Origin: Chlorobiaceae bacterium
GTDB taxonomy: Bacteria; Bacteroidota; Chlorobiia; Chlorobiales; Chlorobiaceae
Length of the DNA: 51,041 nt
Assembly: GCA_012972835.1 (NCBI GenBank)
Contig: JABDHK010000022.1
Location: 1 to 51,041, forward strand
Direction of reading: 5' to 3'
Shown here: piece after piece, positions 14,977 to 27,281 of the stretch
Layout of the letters: each line of letters starts with the position of its first letter
How positions within the stretch are numbered: position 1 is the first letter of the stretch
The notes under the pieces: model-generated
What the model was told of the DNA's origin: nothing
Seen by the model: the letters and a program-made list of their open reading frames with translations, nothing else
Databases searched by the model: none
Made by a program: the position numbers and the translations under genes

Positions 14977-16006
14977 TCCAGGCCTGTTTCATTCTCCGCT
15001 GCAGAATAATCAGAAAAAAAGGCCCACCGGCAAGGGCGGTGACAACCCCGACCGGAATCTCAATCGGTGCAATCAGCGTACGCGCCAGGGCATCGCACAC
15101 AACAAGGAATGTCCCGCCTCCAAGAGCGGCAAAAGGCACAAGCTTACGGTTGTCGGGGCCAAAAAATGCACGCATGACGTGGGGTACAATAAGTCCGACA
15201 AATCCTATCATGCCGGAAAGGGAGACGGCTGTTGCCGCCAGCAGTGTTGCACAAAGGAGGCCGGCAACAAGTACAAGATCAGCATGCAGTCCCTGATAAT
15301 GAGCCATCTCCCTGCCAAGAGCAAGGGCGTTCAGCCGGGGGGAGAGAAGCCATATCCCACCAAGAGCCCCAAAAATAAGTGCCGCAGAAAGAAGTTGCTG
15401 GCTGGAAGAGACAGGTTGCAGACTGCCAAGCATCCACCAGATAACATTGTGCATTCCTTCAACACTTGCCGTTGAAACCAGAAACATGATAACGCTTGAA
15501 CAGATTGAGCTGACAATAACACCGCTGAGAATAAGGCTGTACACCGAAGGATGGCCACTTGAACCCTGGCTTGCTATACCGTACACAACCATCAGCGTCA
15601 CAACAGCCGCAATAAAGGCAACGACAGGAAGACCGAGGGAGACAAAGATTCCTGACCCTGCCAGAATGCTGAGCGTTGCCCCGAGGCCAGCTCCCCCGCT
15701 AACTCCGAGAACATAGGGCTCAGCAAGGGGATTTCGCAAAAGAGCCTGAAAAACAACTCCTGATGCGGACAACGCCGCTCCGGTCATCATTCCCATCAGA
15801 AGACGGCTGAATCGGAGCGATAGAATTGCACTGCCGGAGGGAGAGTGCAGATCAGGTATTCCGATGCCGGAAGGGCCGAGAAGCATGGAAAGAGCGAGCA
15901 GCAAGAGAACTGCACAAAAAAACAGAACAATCCTCAACCTCGCTTTTAGCAGACCTTTACCGGTAAAACTGTTATCAGCACAGAATACTGAATCCTTCAT
16001 GCCCAT
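14969..16006 (-). CDS. btuC: cobamide ABC transporter permease BtuC (FecCD family)
   Basis: Inner-membrane permease with about 10 helices. GVVFQALLRNPLAEPYVLGV followed by SGGAGLGA is the FecCD family signature, and SGMIGFVGLIVPHVMRAFFG is the cytoplasmic coupling loop that meets the ATPase. At 345 aa it is full length. Its ATG overlaps the stop of cobO by one base (TGATG); a second ATG two codons later is possible. Together with BtuD and the separate BtuF (23936) it makes a complete importer. Confidence 0.93.
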   Translation of the reverse strand: MGMKDSVFCADNSFTGKGLLKARLRIVLFFCAVLLLLALSMLLGPSGIGIPDLHSPSGSAILSLRFSRLLMGMMTGAALSASGVVFQALLRNPLAEPYVLGVSGGAGLGATLSILAGSGIFVSLGLPVVAFIAAVVTLMVVYGIASQGSSGHPSVYSLILSGVIVSSICSSVIMFLVSTASVEGMHNVIWWMLGSLQPVSSSQQLLSAALIFGALGGIWLLSPRLNALALGREMAHYQGLHADLVLVAGLLCATLLAATAVSLSGMIGFVGLIVPHVMRAFFGPDNRKLVPFAALGGGTFLVVCDALARTLIAPIEIPVGVVTALAGGPFFLIILQRRMKQAWIA

Positions 16007-16548
16007 CAGTTTTCAACACCCTTCATTGCAGGAATCCCCTGTTCATAACCATGTTTGATCATTGTCATCTCTGTAACCGTATCAGCAACGGCCACAAGGG
16101 CCTCCGGAGCATTCCTGCCGGTCATGACCACAATCTTGTCCTCCCCTGCCGTGCTGAGTGCGTCAAGGAGAGGCTCGACGGTAACAAGGTTTCTGCTGAG
16201 TGCAAAACAGATCTCATCAAGCAGCACAAAGTCGTAATCAGGAGAATGAAGTGCGGCAATGGCAGCTTCAAGAGCTTTCCGGGCAGCAATCCTGTGCTGT
16301 TCCATAGCTACACTTTCGGGATCCCTTGGAAGAAATCCCTTGCCAAACTGTTCCCACTCAACTCCATCAAGTTGACTGAAAAATTTCTGTTCACCGACAG
16401 CATCATCAGATTTCACAAACTGGATCACCCTCGCCCGCATCCCGTGCCCAAGTGCCCTTGCCAGCATTCCAAATGCCGCCGTACTTTTTCCTTTGCCGTT
16501 ACCTGTAAAGAGAAGGATTCTTCGTTGTTTCATGATATATGGGTTCAA
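16006..16548 (-). CDS. cobO: cob(I)yrinic acid a,c-diamide adenosyltransferase (CobA/CobO/BtuR)
   Basis: Adds the upper adenosyl ligand from ATP to reduced corrinoid in the cytosol. The P-loop is LLFTGNGKGKSTAAFGM and later motifs ALGHGMRARVIQFVK, DFVLLDEICFAL and VVMTGRNAPEAL match the CobA/BtuR family. Length of 180 aa is normal. The nearness to btuC shows that imported or made cobinamide is adenosylated before the nucleotide loop is added. Confidence 0.95.
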   Translation of the reverse strand: MNPYIMKQRRILLFTGNGKGKSTAAFGMLARALGHGMRARVIQFVKSDDAVGEQKFFSQLDGVEWEQFGKGFLPRDPESVAMEQHRIAARKALEAAIAALHSPDYDFVLLDEICFALSRNLVTVEPLLDALSTAGEDKIVVMTGRNAPEALVAVADTVTEMTMIKHGYEQGIPAMKGVEN

Positions 16549-16612
16549 AAACGATCATGGTTTTATTAGGTTGCAAAATATCCCCAACGATTTTGTTTGC
16601 CATCGTACCGGT

Positions 16613-17563
16613 TTATTGAACAAAATGTCTGATGGCCAAGCCTGCACCGAGAAATAGAACGGCGGTCATCCACATCAGGGCAATGCTTTGGCGGATGATG
16701 AGGGGGGTGCACTGCCCCGGTTTTACGCCGAGCAGCGGAGCCTGATGCTGAACACCATCATAACTTCTTTCGCCGCCCAAGGTGACCCCAAGGGCGCCGG
16801 CAAATGCTGATTCGGGGTAGCCTGAGTTGGGGCTTGCGTGGAGCCGTGCTCCTTTAAATACAGCCTTGAAGGTATCAAAAAACTTGAGCTTGCCGATAAA
16901 CGCTGCCACTGCTATTGTCACCACTGTCAAGCGTGCGGGGAGATAGTTGGCAAGATCATCGAGTTTAGCCGCGGCCCATCCGAACTCAAGATATCGCTCA
17001 TTTTTATACCCGAACATGGAATCGAGTGTATTGATGGCTTTATAGGTTATTGCGCCAACTGGTCCAAACAAGATGGCATAGAAGAGTGGAGCGGTCACGC
17101 CGTCGACGGTGTTTTCAGCTACACTTTCGGTTGCCGCGAGAGCAATGCCATGTTCGTCCAGAGATGCAGTATCGCGACCAACCATGCAAGAGAGTTTCTG
17201 ACGCGCCAGCTCCATATCCTCGGCTTCAAGTGCGTCCTGCACTGCTGCGGCATGATCGCCGAGATCCCTGACGGCAAAAGAGCTGTAAAGCAGGTAGATG
17301 CTCAGGGCAAGCCCTGCCACCCGGTGCAGATGGCTTAAAAGTGCTATAAGAAGCCAGACTGAAAAAGCGGAGCCACCAACAATAATAAGAACAGCTACTA
17401 TACCAGCCAGACGGAGCGGCAGAGTAGTGCTGCGCATCAATGTTTCAGTTCTGTTGGCAAGCCAGCCGATTGCTTTGACAGGATGGAAAATACCCCGGGG
17501 ATCGCCGAAGCTGAGATCAAGGGTAAATGCCAGAGGGAGAATAAACTCATCCATGAAGGCCAT
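16613..17563 (-). CDS. cbiB: adenosylcobinamide-phosphate synthase CbiB/CobD
   Basis: Membrane amidoligase that attaches (R)-1-amino-2-propanol phosphate to adenosylcobyric acid. Family motifs are DLSFGDPRGIFHPVKAIGWL at the N-terminus, VAENTVDGVTAPLFYAILFG, and HASPNSGYPESAFAGALGV near the C-terminus. There are four to five membrane helices and the length (316 aa) is typical. It follows cobD (threonine-phosphate decarboxylase), which makes its substrate, by 11 nt. Confidence 0.95.
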   Translation of the reverse strand: MAFMDEFILPLAFTLDLSFGDPRGIFHPVKAIGWLANRTETLMRSTTLPLRLAGIVAVLIIVGGSAFSVWLLIALLSHLHRVAGLALSIYLLYSSFAVRDLGDHAAAVQDALEAEDMELARQKLSCMVGRDTASLDEHGIALAATESVAENTVDGVTAPLFYAILFGPVGAITYKAINTLDSMFGYKNERYLEFGWAAAKLDDLANYLPARLTVVTIAVAAFIGKLKFFDTFKAVFKGARLHASPNSGYPESAFAGALGVTLGGERSYDGVQHQAPLLGVKPGQCTPLIIRQSIALMWMTAVLFLGAGLAIRHFVQ

Positions 17564-17574
17564 AACAACTCAGC

Positions 17575-18647
17575 TTATTTTAGTGATCGGTTGGCGGCCT
17601 GCAGCGTTTCCAGAAAACGGCTGTTCTCGATGGGCGTCCTGACGGCAAACCGGAAATAGTTAACTTCAAGGCCGGGGAAATTCCGGCAATCTCTGACAAG
17701 AATTCCCTGCCCTTTAAGATAAACAAGCAGTTCATCAAGAGAGTAACCCCTCTTCCATTGAGCAAGTAAAAAATTTGCAGCCCCACCTGCAAGTTTAATT
17801 CCATCAATCATCGATAGTGATGCCTTCATCCTTGCCCTTTCAGCAATAATCATGGAGCGCACCGACTCTTCATAATCACCGCAATCCAGCAGTTTTACAG
17901 CAACCGACTCGGCAATGGCATTGACCGTCCAGGGCTCCTTGTAGTCAAGAAACCGCAAGATTATTTCAGGATGAGCGACAAGTGCTCCAAGGCGCAAACC
18001 TGGCAATGCATAAAATTTGGTGAGGGAGGCCACCACAATAACATTTTTAAGCGCAAGTACCTTACTCATCAGGGAGTTATCAGGAAACGCAGATGTAAAT
18101 TGCAGAAACGCCTCGTCAACAATAAACCATTTATCAGGAAAACGACTTGCAAGAGCCATGATAATCTCAGACGGCAGCTCTGTTCCTGTAGGGTTATTGG
18201 GATTTGCAGCAAAAAAAGCATCAGCATCACGCAGTGTATCGGCAAGTGCCTCAATCCCGGGGAGCTTGAAACCATTATCAGCCTCAAGAGGAACAAAAAC
18301 AATCTCTGCACCGGCAACCCTTCCTGCCCGTTCATACTCGTAAAACGAGGGGGAGAGCAGCATGATACGACGAAGCCCGAGCGCCCTTGGAATCAGGTAG
18401 ATCCCTTCAATCGCTCCATTGAGCGGCAGTACCATGGAACTGGCAAAACCAAACTTTCTCTGGTAATACTCCTTAATACCCCGGCCATCAATTGAGGGAT
18501 AGCGCTGCAGAGCAAAGTGATCAAGCGAAAGAGTTCCAATCGGTGGAAAAACCGGGCTGATATTCACACTGAAATCCAGCACATCACTCTCTCCCCCTTG
18601 GGGAGTTGTCATGCCCGTTCCACCATGTTTATGATAATAGAGGCTTG

Positions 18648-18651
<4 letters not shown>
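17575..18651 (-). CDS. cobD: threonine-phosphate decarboxylase CobD (CobC type)
   Basis: PLP-dependent class I/II aminotransferase-fold enzyme that turns L-threonine phosphate into aminopropanol phosphate for Cbi[21 protein letters not shown] followed by FSVNISP is the characteristic N-terminus. [10 protein letters not shown] and [11 protein letters not shown] bind [19 protein letters not shown] carries the Schiff-base lysine, and the C-terminal arginine region reads NYFRFAVR. Its ATG overlaps the TGA of cobQ (ATGA), which indicates translational coupling. Confidence 0.93.
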
Positions 18652-20806
<2,155 letters not shown>

Positions 20807-20809
20807 TTA

Positions 20810-22678
20810 TTAAAAGGTTACCTTGATTCCCGCATATGCAGAGCGTCCCGGAGTGGCATAACCCCACGCATCTTCATAATAAGCGTTAAAAACATTGTCG
20901 ACTCTGCCATACAATTCAACCTTGTCGGTCAACTGAAAAGAACCTGTCATGTTCAAAAGAAAATAGCTCGGAAGCTGGCCTGTACTCTGTCCCTCCACAC
21001 CGTGATCAATACGTGTTCCAACCCACTGCATGTTGGTGCTGATTTTCACTCTCTTGCTCAACTTGCCGGTTCCCGTCAGCCCAACCTTGTTTTTCGGGCG
21101 CCTCAGAAGCGCATTGCCGAGCGTATCTGCAGTTGAAGTATAGGTGTAATTACATGCAAGAAGCAGCGGATCAACCGGTTTCCATTCAACAAAACTCTCA
21201 ACACCCTGGGTTTTTGTCAAACCTGCGTACTGTGCATAGGTATAGGTTGCAAGGTCAAAATCAATACGGTTATCATAATCCATACGAAAATAGGTCACGC
21301 CGAACTTCAGCCGTTCAGAAACCTTCTGTTCGAAACCTGTATCCCAGCCAGCGCTTGTTTCGGCGGTAAGCTGAGTATTACCGTAGGGAGAGTAGAGTTC
21401 ATAGAGTGACGGAGCCCTGAAGCCTGTGCCATAACTGAATTTCAGAACCGTATCATTGATGGTATAGGAAGGTGCTATCCTGTAAGTTGTCTTGCTGCCG
21501 AATTTGTCATTATCCTCATACCTCAGGCCGCCAACAAGATTCAGCTCACCGAGATGCCACTGATCCTGCAGAAACATACTGTTTGAACCAATTCCCTTGT
21601 CAAAAAGTGACGCATAACTACCAAAATTCTCATTGATCATGCTCTCCTGCTGGTAATCCAACCCAACCGAAACACTATTGTTGTCAGCAACCGCCAGATC
21701 ACCCTGCCACCCTATATCATACCGGTGTCCATTAAAGGTGCTTGACAGGGTGCCACTATCAAGATAGCTTCGATCCTGATCAATAACATTGTAGTAGATT
21801 GTTGAAAGGAGTGGTTTGTAATTCATTTTCAGTGCAATACGGCCACTCAGCTGGTTAGAGTCCTGATTGAGTCCCGGTGTATCCTGTCCGGTATAATCGT
21901 AGGCCACGTTGGCTTTTGTATATCTGAGAACTGTTTCAAGAGTAATCTGCTGGTTGAGCTGTACGCCGAAATTTCCCGAGAGCGTTGTATTGTCATACCC
22001 ATCTTTTTCAAACAACTTTCCTGCCGGATTGATCCAGCGGTTGTTTTGATCTGTAGCTGAAAAGCCGTCCGTTTTGAGCCTTGATATCCCTACAGAATAG
22101 TTCAGAATACCTTGCTGGCCACTCGTTCCCCCATAAAGTTTATAGGTAGCGTAGGCTCCTCCCTCTACACCGGCAAAGGACTCTGGCGTCGATGTTCCCT
22201 TTTTAGTAATAATATTGATGACCCCTGCAGATGCATTTGAACCATAGAGAAAGCTTACCGTACCACGTACTATCTCTATGCGATCGATATTATCAACCGT
22301 GAGACTGGAAAAATTCGGAGCACGATTGGCATCCGACGGATCATTTGCCGGAACACCATCGATCAGGAGAAGGGTGTTTTTTGCATCTGCCCCTCTTAAA
22401 AAAACACTTGCAAGAGTACCTGGGCCTCCGTTTGCAACCACATCAATACCGGCACTTCCCTTGATAACCTCTTCGACACTTTGCTTCCCGGAATTCCTGA
22501 TCTCTTCTGAGGTAATGACCGTTATCGATGAGCCGCCGGTATCCCTGATGGAATTAAGGGTTTTGGTGGCCGAAACAACCATCTCGACCCCCGTAAAACT
22601 TTTTGTCAACTCTGAACCAAACACTCCTTTACTGCAGAGCAAGCCTGCCATCACAACAAGAAATACTTTTTTGTTCAT
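20810..22678 (-). CDS. btuB: TonB-dependent cobamide receptor BtuB
   Basis: Outer-membrane gated barrel for cobamide uptake. MNKKVFLVVMAGLLCSKGVF is a signal peptide, followed by a TonB-box-like segment (GVEMVVSATKT) and a plug domain with NSIRDTGGSSITVITSEEIR and GTVSFLYGSNASAGVINIIT. The rest is beta strands ending in an aromatic residue (RSAYAGIKVTF), as required for barrel assembly. The 622 aa length matches BtuB. It is the first gene of the operon, about 270 nt downstream of a cobalamin riboswitch, which decides the substrate. Confidence 0.93.
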   Translation of the reverse strand: MNKKVFLVVMAGLLCSKGVFGSELTKSFTGVEMVVSATKTLNSIRDTGGSSITVITSEEIRNSGKQSVEEVIKGSAGIDVVANGGPGTLASVFLRGADAKNTLLLIDGVPANDPSDANRAPNFSSLTVDNIDRIEIVRGTVSFLYGSNASAGVINIITKKGTSTPESFAGVEGGAYATYKLYGGTSGQQGILNYSVGISRLKTDGFSATDQNNRWINPAGKLFEKDGYDNTTLSGNFGVQLNQQITLETVLRYTKANVAYDYTGQDTPGLNQDSNQLSGRIALKMNYKPLLSTIYYNVIDQDRSYLDSGTLSSTFNGHRYDIGWQGDLAVADNNSVSVGLDYQQESMINENFGSYASLFDKGIGSNSMFLQDQWHLGELNLVGGLRYEDNDKFGSKTTYRIAPSYTINDTVLKFSYGTGFRAPSLYELYSPYGNTQLTAETSAGWDTGFEQKVSERLKFGVTYFRMDYDNRIDFDLATYTYAQYAGLTKTQGVESFVEWKPVDPLLLACNYTYTSTADTLGNALLRRPKNKVGLTGTGKLSKRVKISTNMQWVGTRIDHGVEGQSTGQLPSYFLLNMTGSFQLTDKVELYGRVDNVFNAYYEDAWGYATPGRSAYAGIKVTF

Positions 22679-22947
22679 TTTTGATTCAACCTGTTTTCAG
22701 TTTTAGAAAAACATCAACTGACAGGGGTTAGCAAAAGGCGGCGTGTAACGACAAAAAACATTGATGCTGATTTTTCACAAAAGGCCTTTTTTGGAAATAG
22801 AATGCACAGAGAAAAGCCAGACAGCTCATCTGTTCTAAAAAATCCATAAAAATACCTTGCAAAAAGATCACGCGGAAAGCAATGCAAAAGAGGTACAGCT
22901 TTGCCCCGACTATATCCCGTAGTCCGATCTTGTAATGCAAAAATAAC

Positions 22948-23155
22948 TGGCAGGTCTCCTGACTATAACGGCTTACTACTGTTCCTGGCCTTCCCGCAGT
23001 TTCCCTGAGAGGAAAACATTGCAGTGACCTGAAACAACCTCCAAACACCTCTGCATGTGGCCATGCATCCGTGTTGCGGTTACCGTTGTACAGTTGCGGG
23101 TACAGTTTACGATTTTCACGTAATTCCCTATTCTCCGGCTTTTAAACCGGCACCA
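22948..23155 (-). promoter_or_regulatory. cobalamin riboswitch
   Basis: Read on the minus strand, the core runs from GGTGCCGGTTTAAAAGCCGG through AATAGGGAATTACGTGAAAA and CCCGCAACTGTA to CACTG, GGGAAGGC, AGTAGTAAGCC and the B12 box AGTCAGGAGACCTGCC at 22949-22964. Order and spacing follow the known AdoCbl riboswitch. It should lower expression of the btuB-cbiR operon when cobamide is plentiful. The 270 nt between it and btuB (22679-22947) hold no gene I can support; the switch platform probably lies there. Confidence 0.95.
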
Positions 23156-23304
23156 GCTACGACAAAAGAACAACTTATGGTGCACTAAATAACAAATCCT
23201 CACAACAAAACCAAAAATTCAGGGATACCGGAATCACCAAACCCCACTCTCATTATCCCGACACCTCTTTTGCACTCCCCGGGTATCTATTCGGATTAAT
23301 CCTT

Positions 23305-23769
23305 TTACAGATAACCTAAAATTTCTTCTATCTTTTGTTTCCTGTAGTTGAAGACCTCATCAAGCCTCCGACTGACAATCAAAGTATTGACAAGCTCTCC
23401 AAAAAATTCCATCGGCAGAGAGTAGTCGAGGATATCGGTCATTTCCACACCGTCCTTAATCTCTCTGAAATGATGCTGGTGGTGCCAGTAGTCGTAAGGC
23501 CCGGACTTCTGAATATCTTCAAAATAGAAGGGTTTACTGACACTTACAATTTCGGTTTCCCATCGCACAGGGATCATCATGAAAGGATACAATATATAGG
23601 CAATAATCATACCTGGGTGAATACCCTGTTCAACTACGCCATTGGTGATCGAAAACATCATTTCAGGTGGAGTAATTCGCGCAAGGTTGCTGGGTGATGA
23701 AAAAAAAGCCCATGCTGTATCGATGGAGACAGGGATAGTCTGGATATAGGTAAGATTGTGCAAAGCCAT
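23305..23769 (-). CDS. SRPBCC-fold (START/polyketide-cyclase-like) protein
   Basis: Ligand-binding-type helix-grip protein. The start at 23769 gives MALHNLTYIQTIPVSIDTAW, and FFSSPSNLARITPPEMMFSI is the usual first helix and strand. GIHPGMIIAYILYPF, WETEIVSVSKPFYFEDIQKS, GPYDYWHHQHHFREIKDGVE and MTDILDYSLPMEF match a bacterial family annotated as SRPBCC or 'cell division inhibitor'-like. The ligand is unknown. At 154 aa it is complete. It lies between the riboswitch and btuF on the minus strand and is upstream of the riboswitch promoter, so it is not under its control. Confidence 0.75.
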   Translation of the reverse strand: MALHNLTYIQTIPVSIDTAWAFFSSPSNLARITPPEMMFSITNGVVEQGIHPGMIIAYILYPFMMIPVRWETEIVSVSKPFYFEDIQKSGPYDYWHHQHHFREIKDGVEMTDILDYSLPMEFFGELVNTLIVSRRLDEVFNYRKQKIEEILGYL

Positions 23770-23935
23770 GGTATTCGTTGTATTGAAATACTCTTTTCTA
23801 CTCCGGTTTCGATTATAATGTAATGGTAATGTGTATAAAAAATATCCTTTGCATCTTTTTTGCATTCAACGGCTCTCTATCTTACCTTTGCTCATCCAGT
23901 GATCGTCACTGTCATACACAAACCCTTTACCTGTT

Positions 23936-24829
23936 ATGCGAAACATCCAGCGCTGCCCCATTGCACTTGCACTATGTACACTGCTTCTTTTCATCACATC
24001 AGGATGCACACCAAAGCAAGCTAAATACGCTGAACATCAAGCTGGCAAGCCACGTATCATAAGTCTGGCTCCAAGTCTTACTGAGATGATTTTTGCTATT
24101 GGAGCCGGGGATCAGCTTGTTGGCAGAACAAACGCCTGTGACTGGCCTGCTGCTGCTGCGCGTGTACCGGTCATTGGTGCATTCGGGCGACCTTCACTGG
24201 AACTCCTTGCTTCTATCCATCCTGATCTTGTGGTTGATGTTGATCTGGCCGAAAAGGAGACCGGGAAAAAAATATCGGCTCTGGGCATTCGAAGAGAGAG
24301 CTTTTCCTGCAAAACCCCGGACGATATCCCTGTGGTACTGAGAAAACTCGGAATAGTGACTGGCCACACAAGAGAGGCTGACAGCCTGGCTCTTTCGATC
24401 ACTGCAGGTCTGGCGAAATTCAAAATGAGAGCAGAAGAAGAGGCTCAAAAAGTGAAGAAACATAACACGATATATCTTGAAATCTGGAACGATCCTTTCT
24501 GGACAGGAGGAAAAGGAAGCTATACCTCCGCTCTTATCGCCTATGCCGGTGGCGAGAATATTGGCGATGTTGTTCATAAGGAGTATTTCGAGATATCGCA
24601 GGAGTGGGTCATCAAGAAAAACCCGGAGGTGATTGCATGCATGTATATGGCCAAAAAATCGTCAGCGGCCATTGACCTCATGCAGCGTCCCGGATGGAAC
24701 AACATTGCTGCAGTAAAGAATCAACGGGTTTACGACCACTTCGACAACAGCCTTTTCCTTCGTCCCGGCCCGAGAGTACTCGAAGGAGTTGAACAGTTAT
24801 ACAGAACAATCCATGCATCCGGAAAGTAA
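23936..24829 (+). CDS. btuF: cobamide-binding lipoprotein BtuF
   Basis: Periplasmic substrate-binding protein of the B12 importer. The N-terminus ends in a lipobox (LLFITSGC), so it is likely lipid-anchored. RIISLAPSLTEMIFAIGAGD followed by QLVGRTNACDWPAAA is the BtuF signature. The two lobes are joined by a long helix typical of cluster A-II proteins, and RPGWNNIAAVKNQRVY lies in the C-lobe. At 297 aa it is full length. It is transcribed apart from btuCD, beyond the riboswitch and in the opposite direction; no second riboswitch is visible upstream. Confidence 0.88.
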   Translation: MRNIQRCPIALALCTLLLFITSGCTPKQAKYAEHQAGKPRIISLAPSLTEMIFAIGAGDQLVGRTNACDWPAAAARVPVIGAFGRPSLELLASIHPDLVVDVDLAEKETGKKISALGIRRESFSCKTPDDIPVVLRKLGIVTGHTREADSLALSITAGLAKFKMRAEEEAQKVKKHNTIYLEIWNDPFWTGGKGSYTSALIAYAGGENIGDVVHKEYFEISQEWVIKKNPEVIACMYMAKKSSAAIDLMQRPGWNNIAAVKNQRVYDHFDNSLFLRPGPRVLEGVEQLYRTIHASGK

Positions 24830-24906
24830 CCTCTCTGAATTTTTAGACGAATCGGCGTTAATTTTTTTATCTTTGTGCCTTTAGCGGAACAAAACAATAT
24901 GCATGC

Positions 24907-26190
24907 ATGAAGCGCTCCCCTCTGGTCATTCTACTCCTGACAGTATTACTGGATTTGATCGGGTTCGGCATAGTGCTTCCGCTTCTGCCTACCTATGCGA
25001 AGGATCTCGGCGCTAATCCTTTCATGATAGGATTGATAGCTGCGATATTTTCTATCATGCAGTTTATCTTTTCCCCTCTCTGGGGCAAGTTGAGCGATAA
25101 AGTCGGTCGGCGACCGGTTATGCTGATCAGTATTTTTATCACTGCTTTATCTTATCTGGTTTTTTCCCGTGCCAGTACTATTGCGCTTCTTCTTTTCGCA
25201 CGAGGACTCTCCGGTATCGGGTCGGCTAACATTGCTACAGCTCAGGCCTACATTACCGATGTCACTGACAGTAAAAGCCGCTCAGGAGCGATGGGAATGA
25301 TGGGTGCGGCTTTTGGTATTGGATTTATCATAGGCCCACTTATCGGAGGGCTCCTGAAGCATAATTATGGCATACAGATGGTTGGATATGTTGCCGCCGC
25401 ACTGATCTCCATTGACTTTATTCTTGCAATCTTTTTGCTTCCTGAGTCAAACAAGAATGCCGAAAAAATGAAATTCGGCTTTCTGAAAAAAAGAACAGCA
25501 GATAGCGAACCCCGACGATCGACCTCCCTGTTTGTGGGCGAAAAGATGAGTGAGTATGTTGAGGGGCTGAAGCTGGTGTTCAGTTCCCGTCCTCTTGTGC
25601 TGCTAATGACTGAAAACTACATCTACACCTTTGCCATTGTTAACATGCAGGTTGCCTCTATCCTGCTCTGGAAGGAGTATTTCCTGGCCTCAGACCAGCA
25701 GATCGGCTATCTTTTTGCCTATGTAGGCATATGGTCAGTCGTTGTGCAGGGAGGACTGATCGGAAAGCTTATAAAAAAGCTGGGTGAGCACAAGCTCTTC
25801 TTCTGGGGCCACCTCTTCACTTTTGTTGGTGTTTTTTTTGTTCCTTTCGCACCAAAAACCTCGCTTTTTTCACTTGGCCTTTTTATCCTTTTCTTTTTTG
25901 CCGTCGGGACAAGTCTGGTATCGCCCATAAATTTTTCCATGATCTCTCTTTACAGCTATAAAGAGAAACAGGGGCAGATTCTTGGTCTTTCACAATCGGT
26001 CAACTCTTTTGCCCGCATTATGGGGCCATTCAGTGGAAGCATCCTTTACGGAATGAATTTTCATGCCCCCTATATTGTTGCCGGAGTACTGACCGTCATG
26101 GGAGCAATTATTGCACTCCGACTTTTCAAGTACAAAATTGAAGCTCTTGATCATGCGGTTGAAGCTGGCCAAACAGGGGTAAGCTTATAG
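24907..26190 (+). CDS. MFS transporter, TetA/drug-exporter type
   Basis: Twelve-helix major facilitator protein of 427 aa. Motif A between helices 2 and 3 is [12 protein letters not shown], and the helix 4-5 region ([20 protein letters not shown]) with [16 protein letters not shown] is the motif C seen in proton-driven exporters. The substrate cannot be read from the sequence. It is followed after 29 nt by a Gfo/Idh/MocA dehydrogenase and may share its transcript. Confidence 0.87.
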   Translation: MKRSPLVILLLTVLLDLIGFGIVLPLLPTYAKDLGANPFMIGLIAAIFSIMQFIFSPLWGKLSDKVGRRPVMLISIFITALSYLVFSRASTIALLLFARGLSGIGSANIATAQAYITDVTDSKSRSGAMGMMGAAFGIGFIIGPLIGGLLKHNYGIQMVGYVAAALISIDFILAIFLLPESNKNAEKMKFGFLKKRTADSEPRRSTSLFVGEKMSEYVEGLKLVFSSRPLVLLMTENYIYTFAIVNMQVASILLWKEYFLASDQQIGYLFAYVGIWSVVVQGGLIGKLIKKLGEHKLFFWGHLFTFVGVFFVPFAPKTSLFSLGLFILFFFAVGTSLVSPINFSMISLYSYKEKQGQILGLSQSVNSFARIMGPFSGSILYGMNFHAPYIVAGVLTVMGAIIALRLFKYKIEALDHAVEAGQTGVSL

Positions 26191-26219
26191 AGCCGCTCAT
26201 TGAACAAATCGAGAACACT

Positions 26220-27254
26220 ATGAATATTGCGGTAATCGGAGTAGGCAAACTCGGTGAGTTTCATACAAAGCTTCTCACGGAAATTGCCAGGGAATGGCCC
26301 GATATTCAATGTTCAGGGATATACGACCTCGACAGCAAGCGAACGGATGAGATGGCGAAAAAATACAATGTCGCCACTTTCAGCTCTCTTGAGCATCTCG
26401 CACAACAATGCGACGCAGCCATCATTGCTACAACAACAAGCTCCCATTTCAACATTGCCCGGAGACTGCTTGCAGATGGTCTGCACCTCTTTATTGAAAA
26501 GCCCATAACAACAACGGTTGAAGAGGCTGATGAGCTGATTCGGCTCGAATCGGAGAACAAGGTACGAATCCAGGTGGGCCATATCGAGCGTTTCAACCCT
26601 GCGCTGAGAGCCATTGAACCCTATACAGGACGACCAATGTATATCCAGGCTGAACGGCTGAGCAATTTTTCAAAAAGGGTTACTGATGTCTCTGTCGTGC
26701 TTGATCTCATGATTCATGACATTGATCTGGTTCTCTCGCTCATACCCTATGAAATAAAGCACATTTCAGCATCGGGAGTAAAGGTCTTTTCGAATGAACT
26801 CGACATGGCAACAGCAAGAATCGACTTTGTCAACGGCGCAACGGCAAATGTTACTGCAAGCCGCCTCAGCCGAAGCGCACATCGCAAACTTCGTTTTTTT
26901 GGTACCAACCCGAAAAGCTATGCATCACTTGACCTGACAACAGGAAAATCGGAGGTTTTCAGACTTGTAAAAAAAGAAGAGGCTTCATCGAAAAACCCTC
27001 TGAAATCCTTTGCTGCACGCAAGATTCTTGAACAATTCGGCGAAATTCATGAAGCCATGCAGGGAATGGTGCTGGATTATATCCACCCGGAAGTGCCGAA
27101 AACAAACGCACTGCGCGACGAACTCGAACAATTTATCCATGCTGTCAGAAACAACACTCCCGTTGCCGTCAGTTCGGCTGATGGACGCAGGGCTATTATG
27201 GTGGCTGGTAAAATCACCGAAGAAATTGCTGCCAATGCAGCTTCATCTGATTGA
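26220..27254 (+). CDS. Gfo/Idh/MocA family NAD(P)-dependent oxidoreductase
   Basis: N-terminal Rossmann fold with IAVIGVGKLGEFHTKLL, substrate-side HLFIEKPITTTVEEADELIR with the EKP motif, and a C-terminal alpha/beta domain with VGHIERFNPALRAI and DLMIHDIDLVLSL (the HD pair near the active site). Such enzymes oxidise or reduce sugar nucleotides or sugars. The specific substrate is not evident; members of this branch act in cell-surface sugar synthesis. cca follows after 27 nt. Confidence 0.85.
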   Translation: MNIAVIGVGKLGEFHTKLLTEIAREWPDIQCSGIYDLDSKRTDEMAKKYNVATFSSLEHLAQQCDAAIIATTTSSHFNIARRLLADGLHLFIEKPITTTVEEADELIRLESENKVRIQVGHIERFNPALRAIEPYTGRPMYIQAERLSNFSKRVTDVSVVLDLMIHDIDLVLSLIPYEIKHISASGVKVFSNELDMATARIDFVNGATANVTASRLSRSAHRKLRFFGTNPKSYASLDLTTGKSEVFRLVKKEEASSKNPLKSFAARKILEQFGEIHEAMQGMVLDYIHPEVPKTNALRDELEQFIHAVRNNTPVAVSSADGRRAIMVAGKITEEIAANAASSD

Positions 27255-27281
27255 CTTATTTTTGTATTTAGAGACCACTCA

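Noticed and set aside
22728-23203. Two overlapping minus-strand ORFs (106 and 75 codons) before btuB
   Set aside because: They lie within and across the cobalamin riboswitch, whose conserved RNA pattern explains the sequence; the translations match no family.
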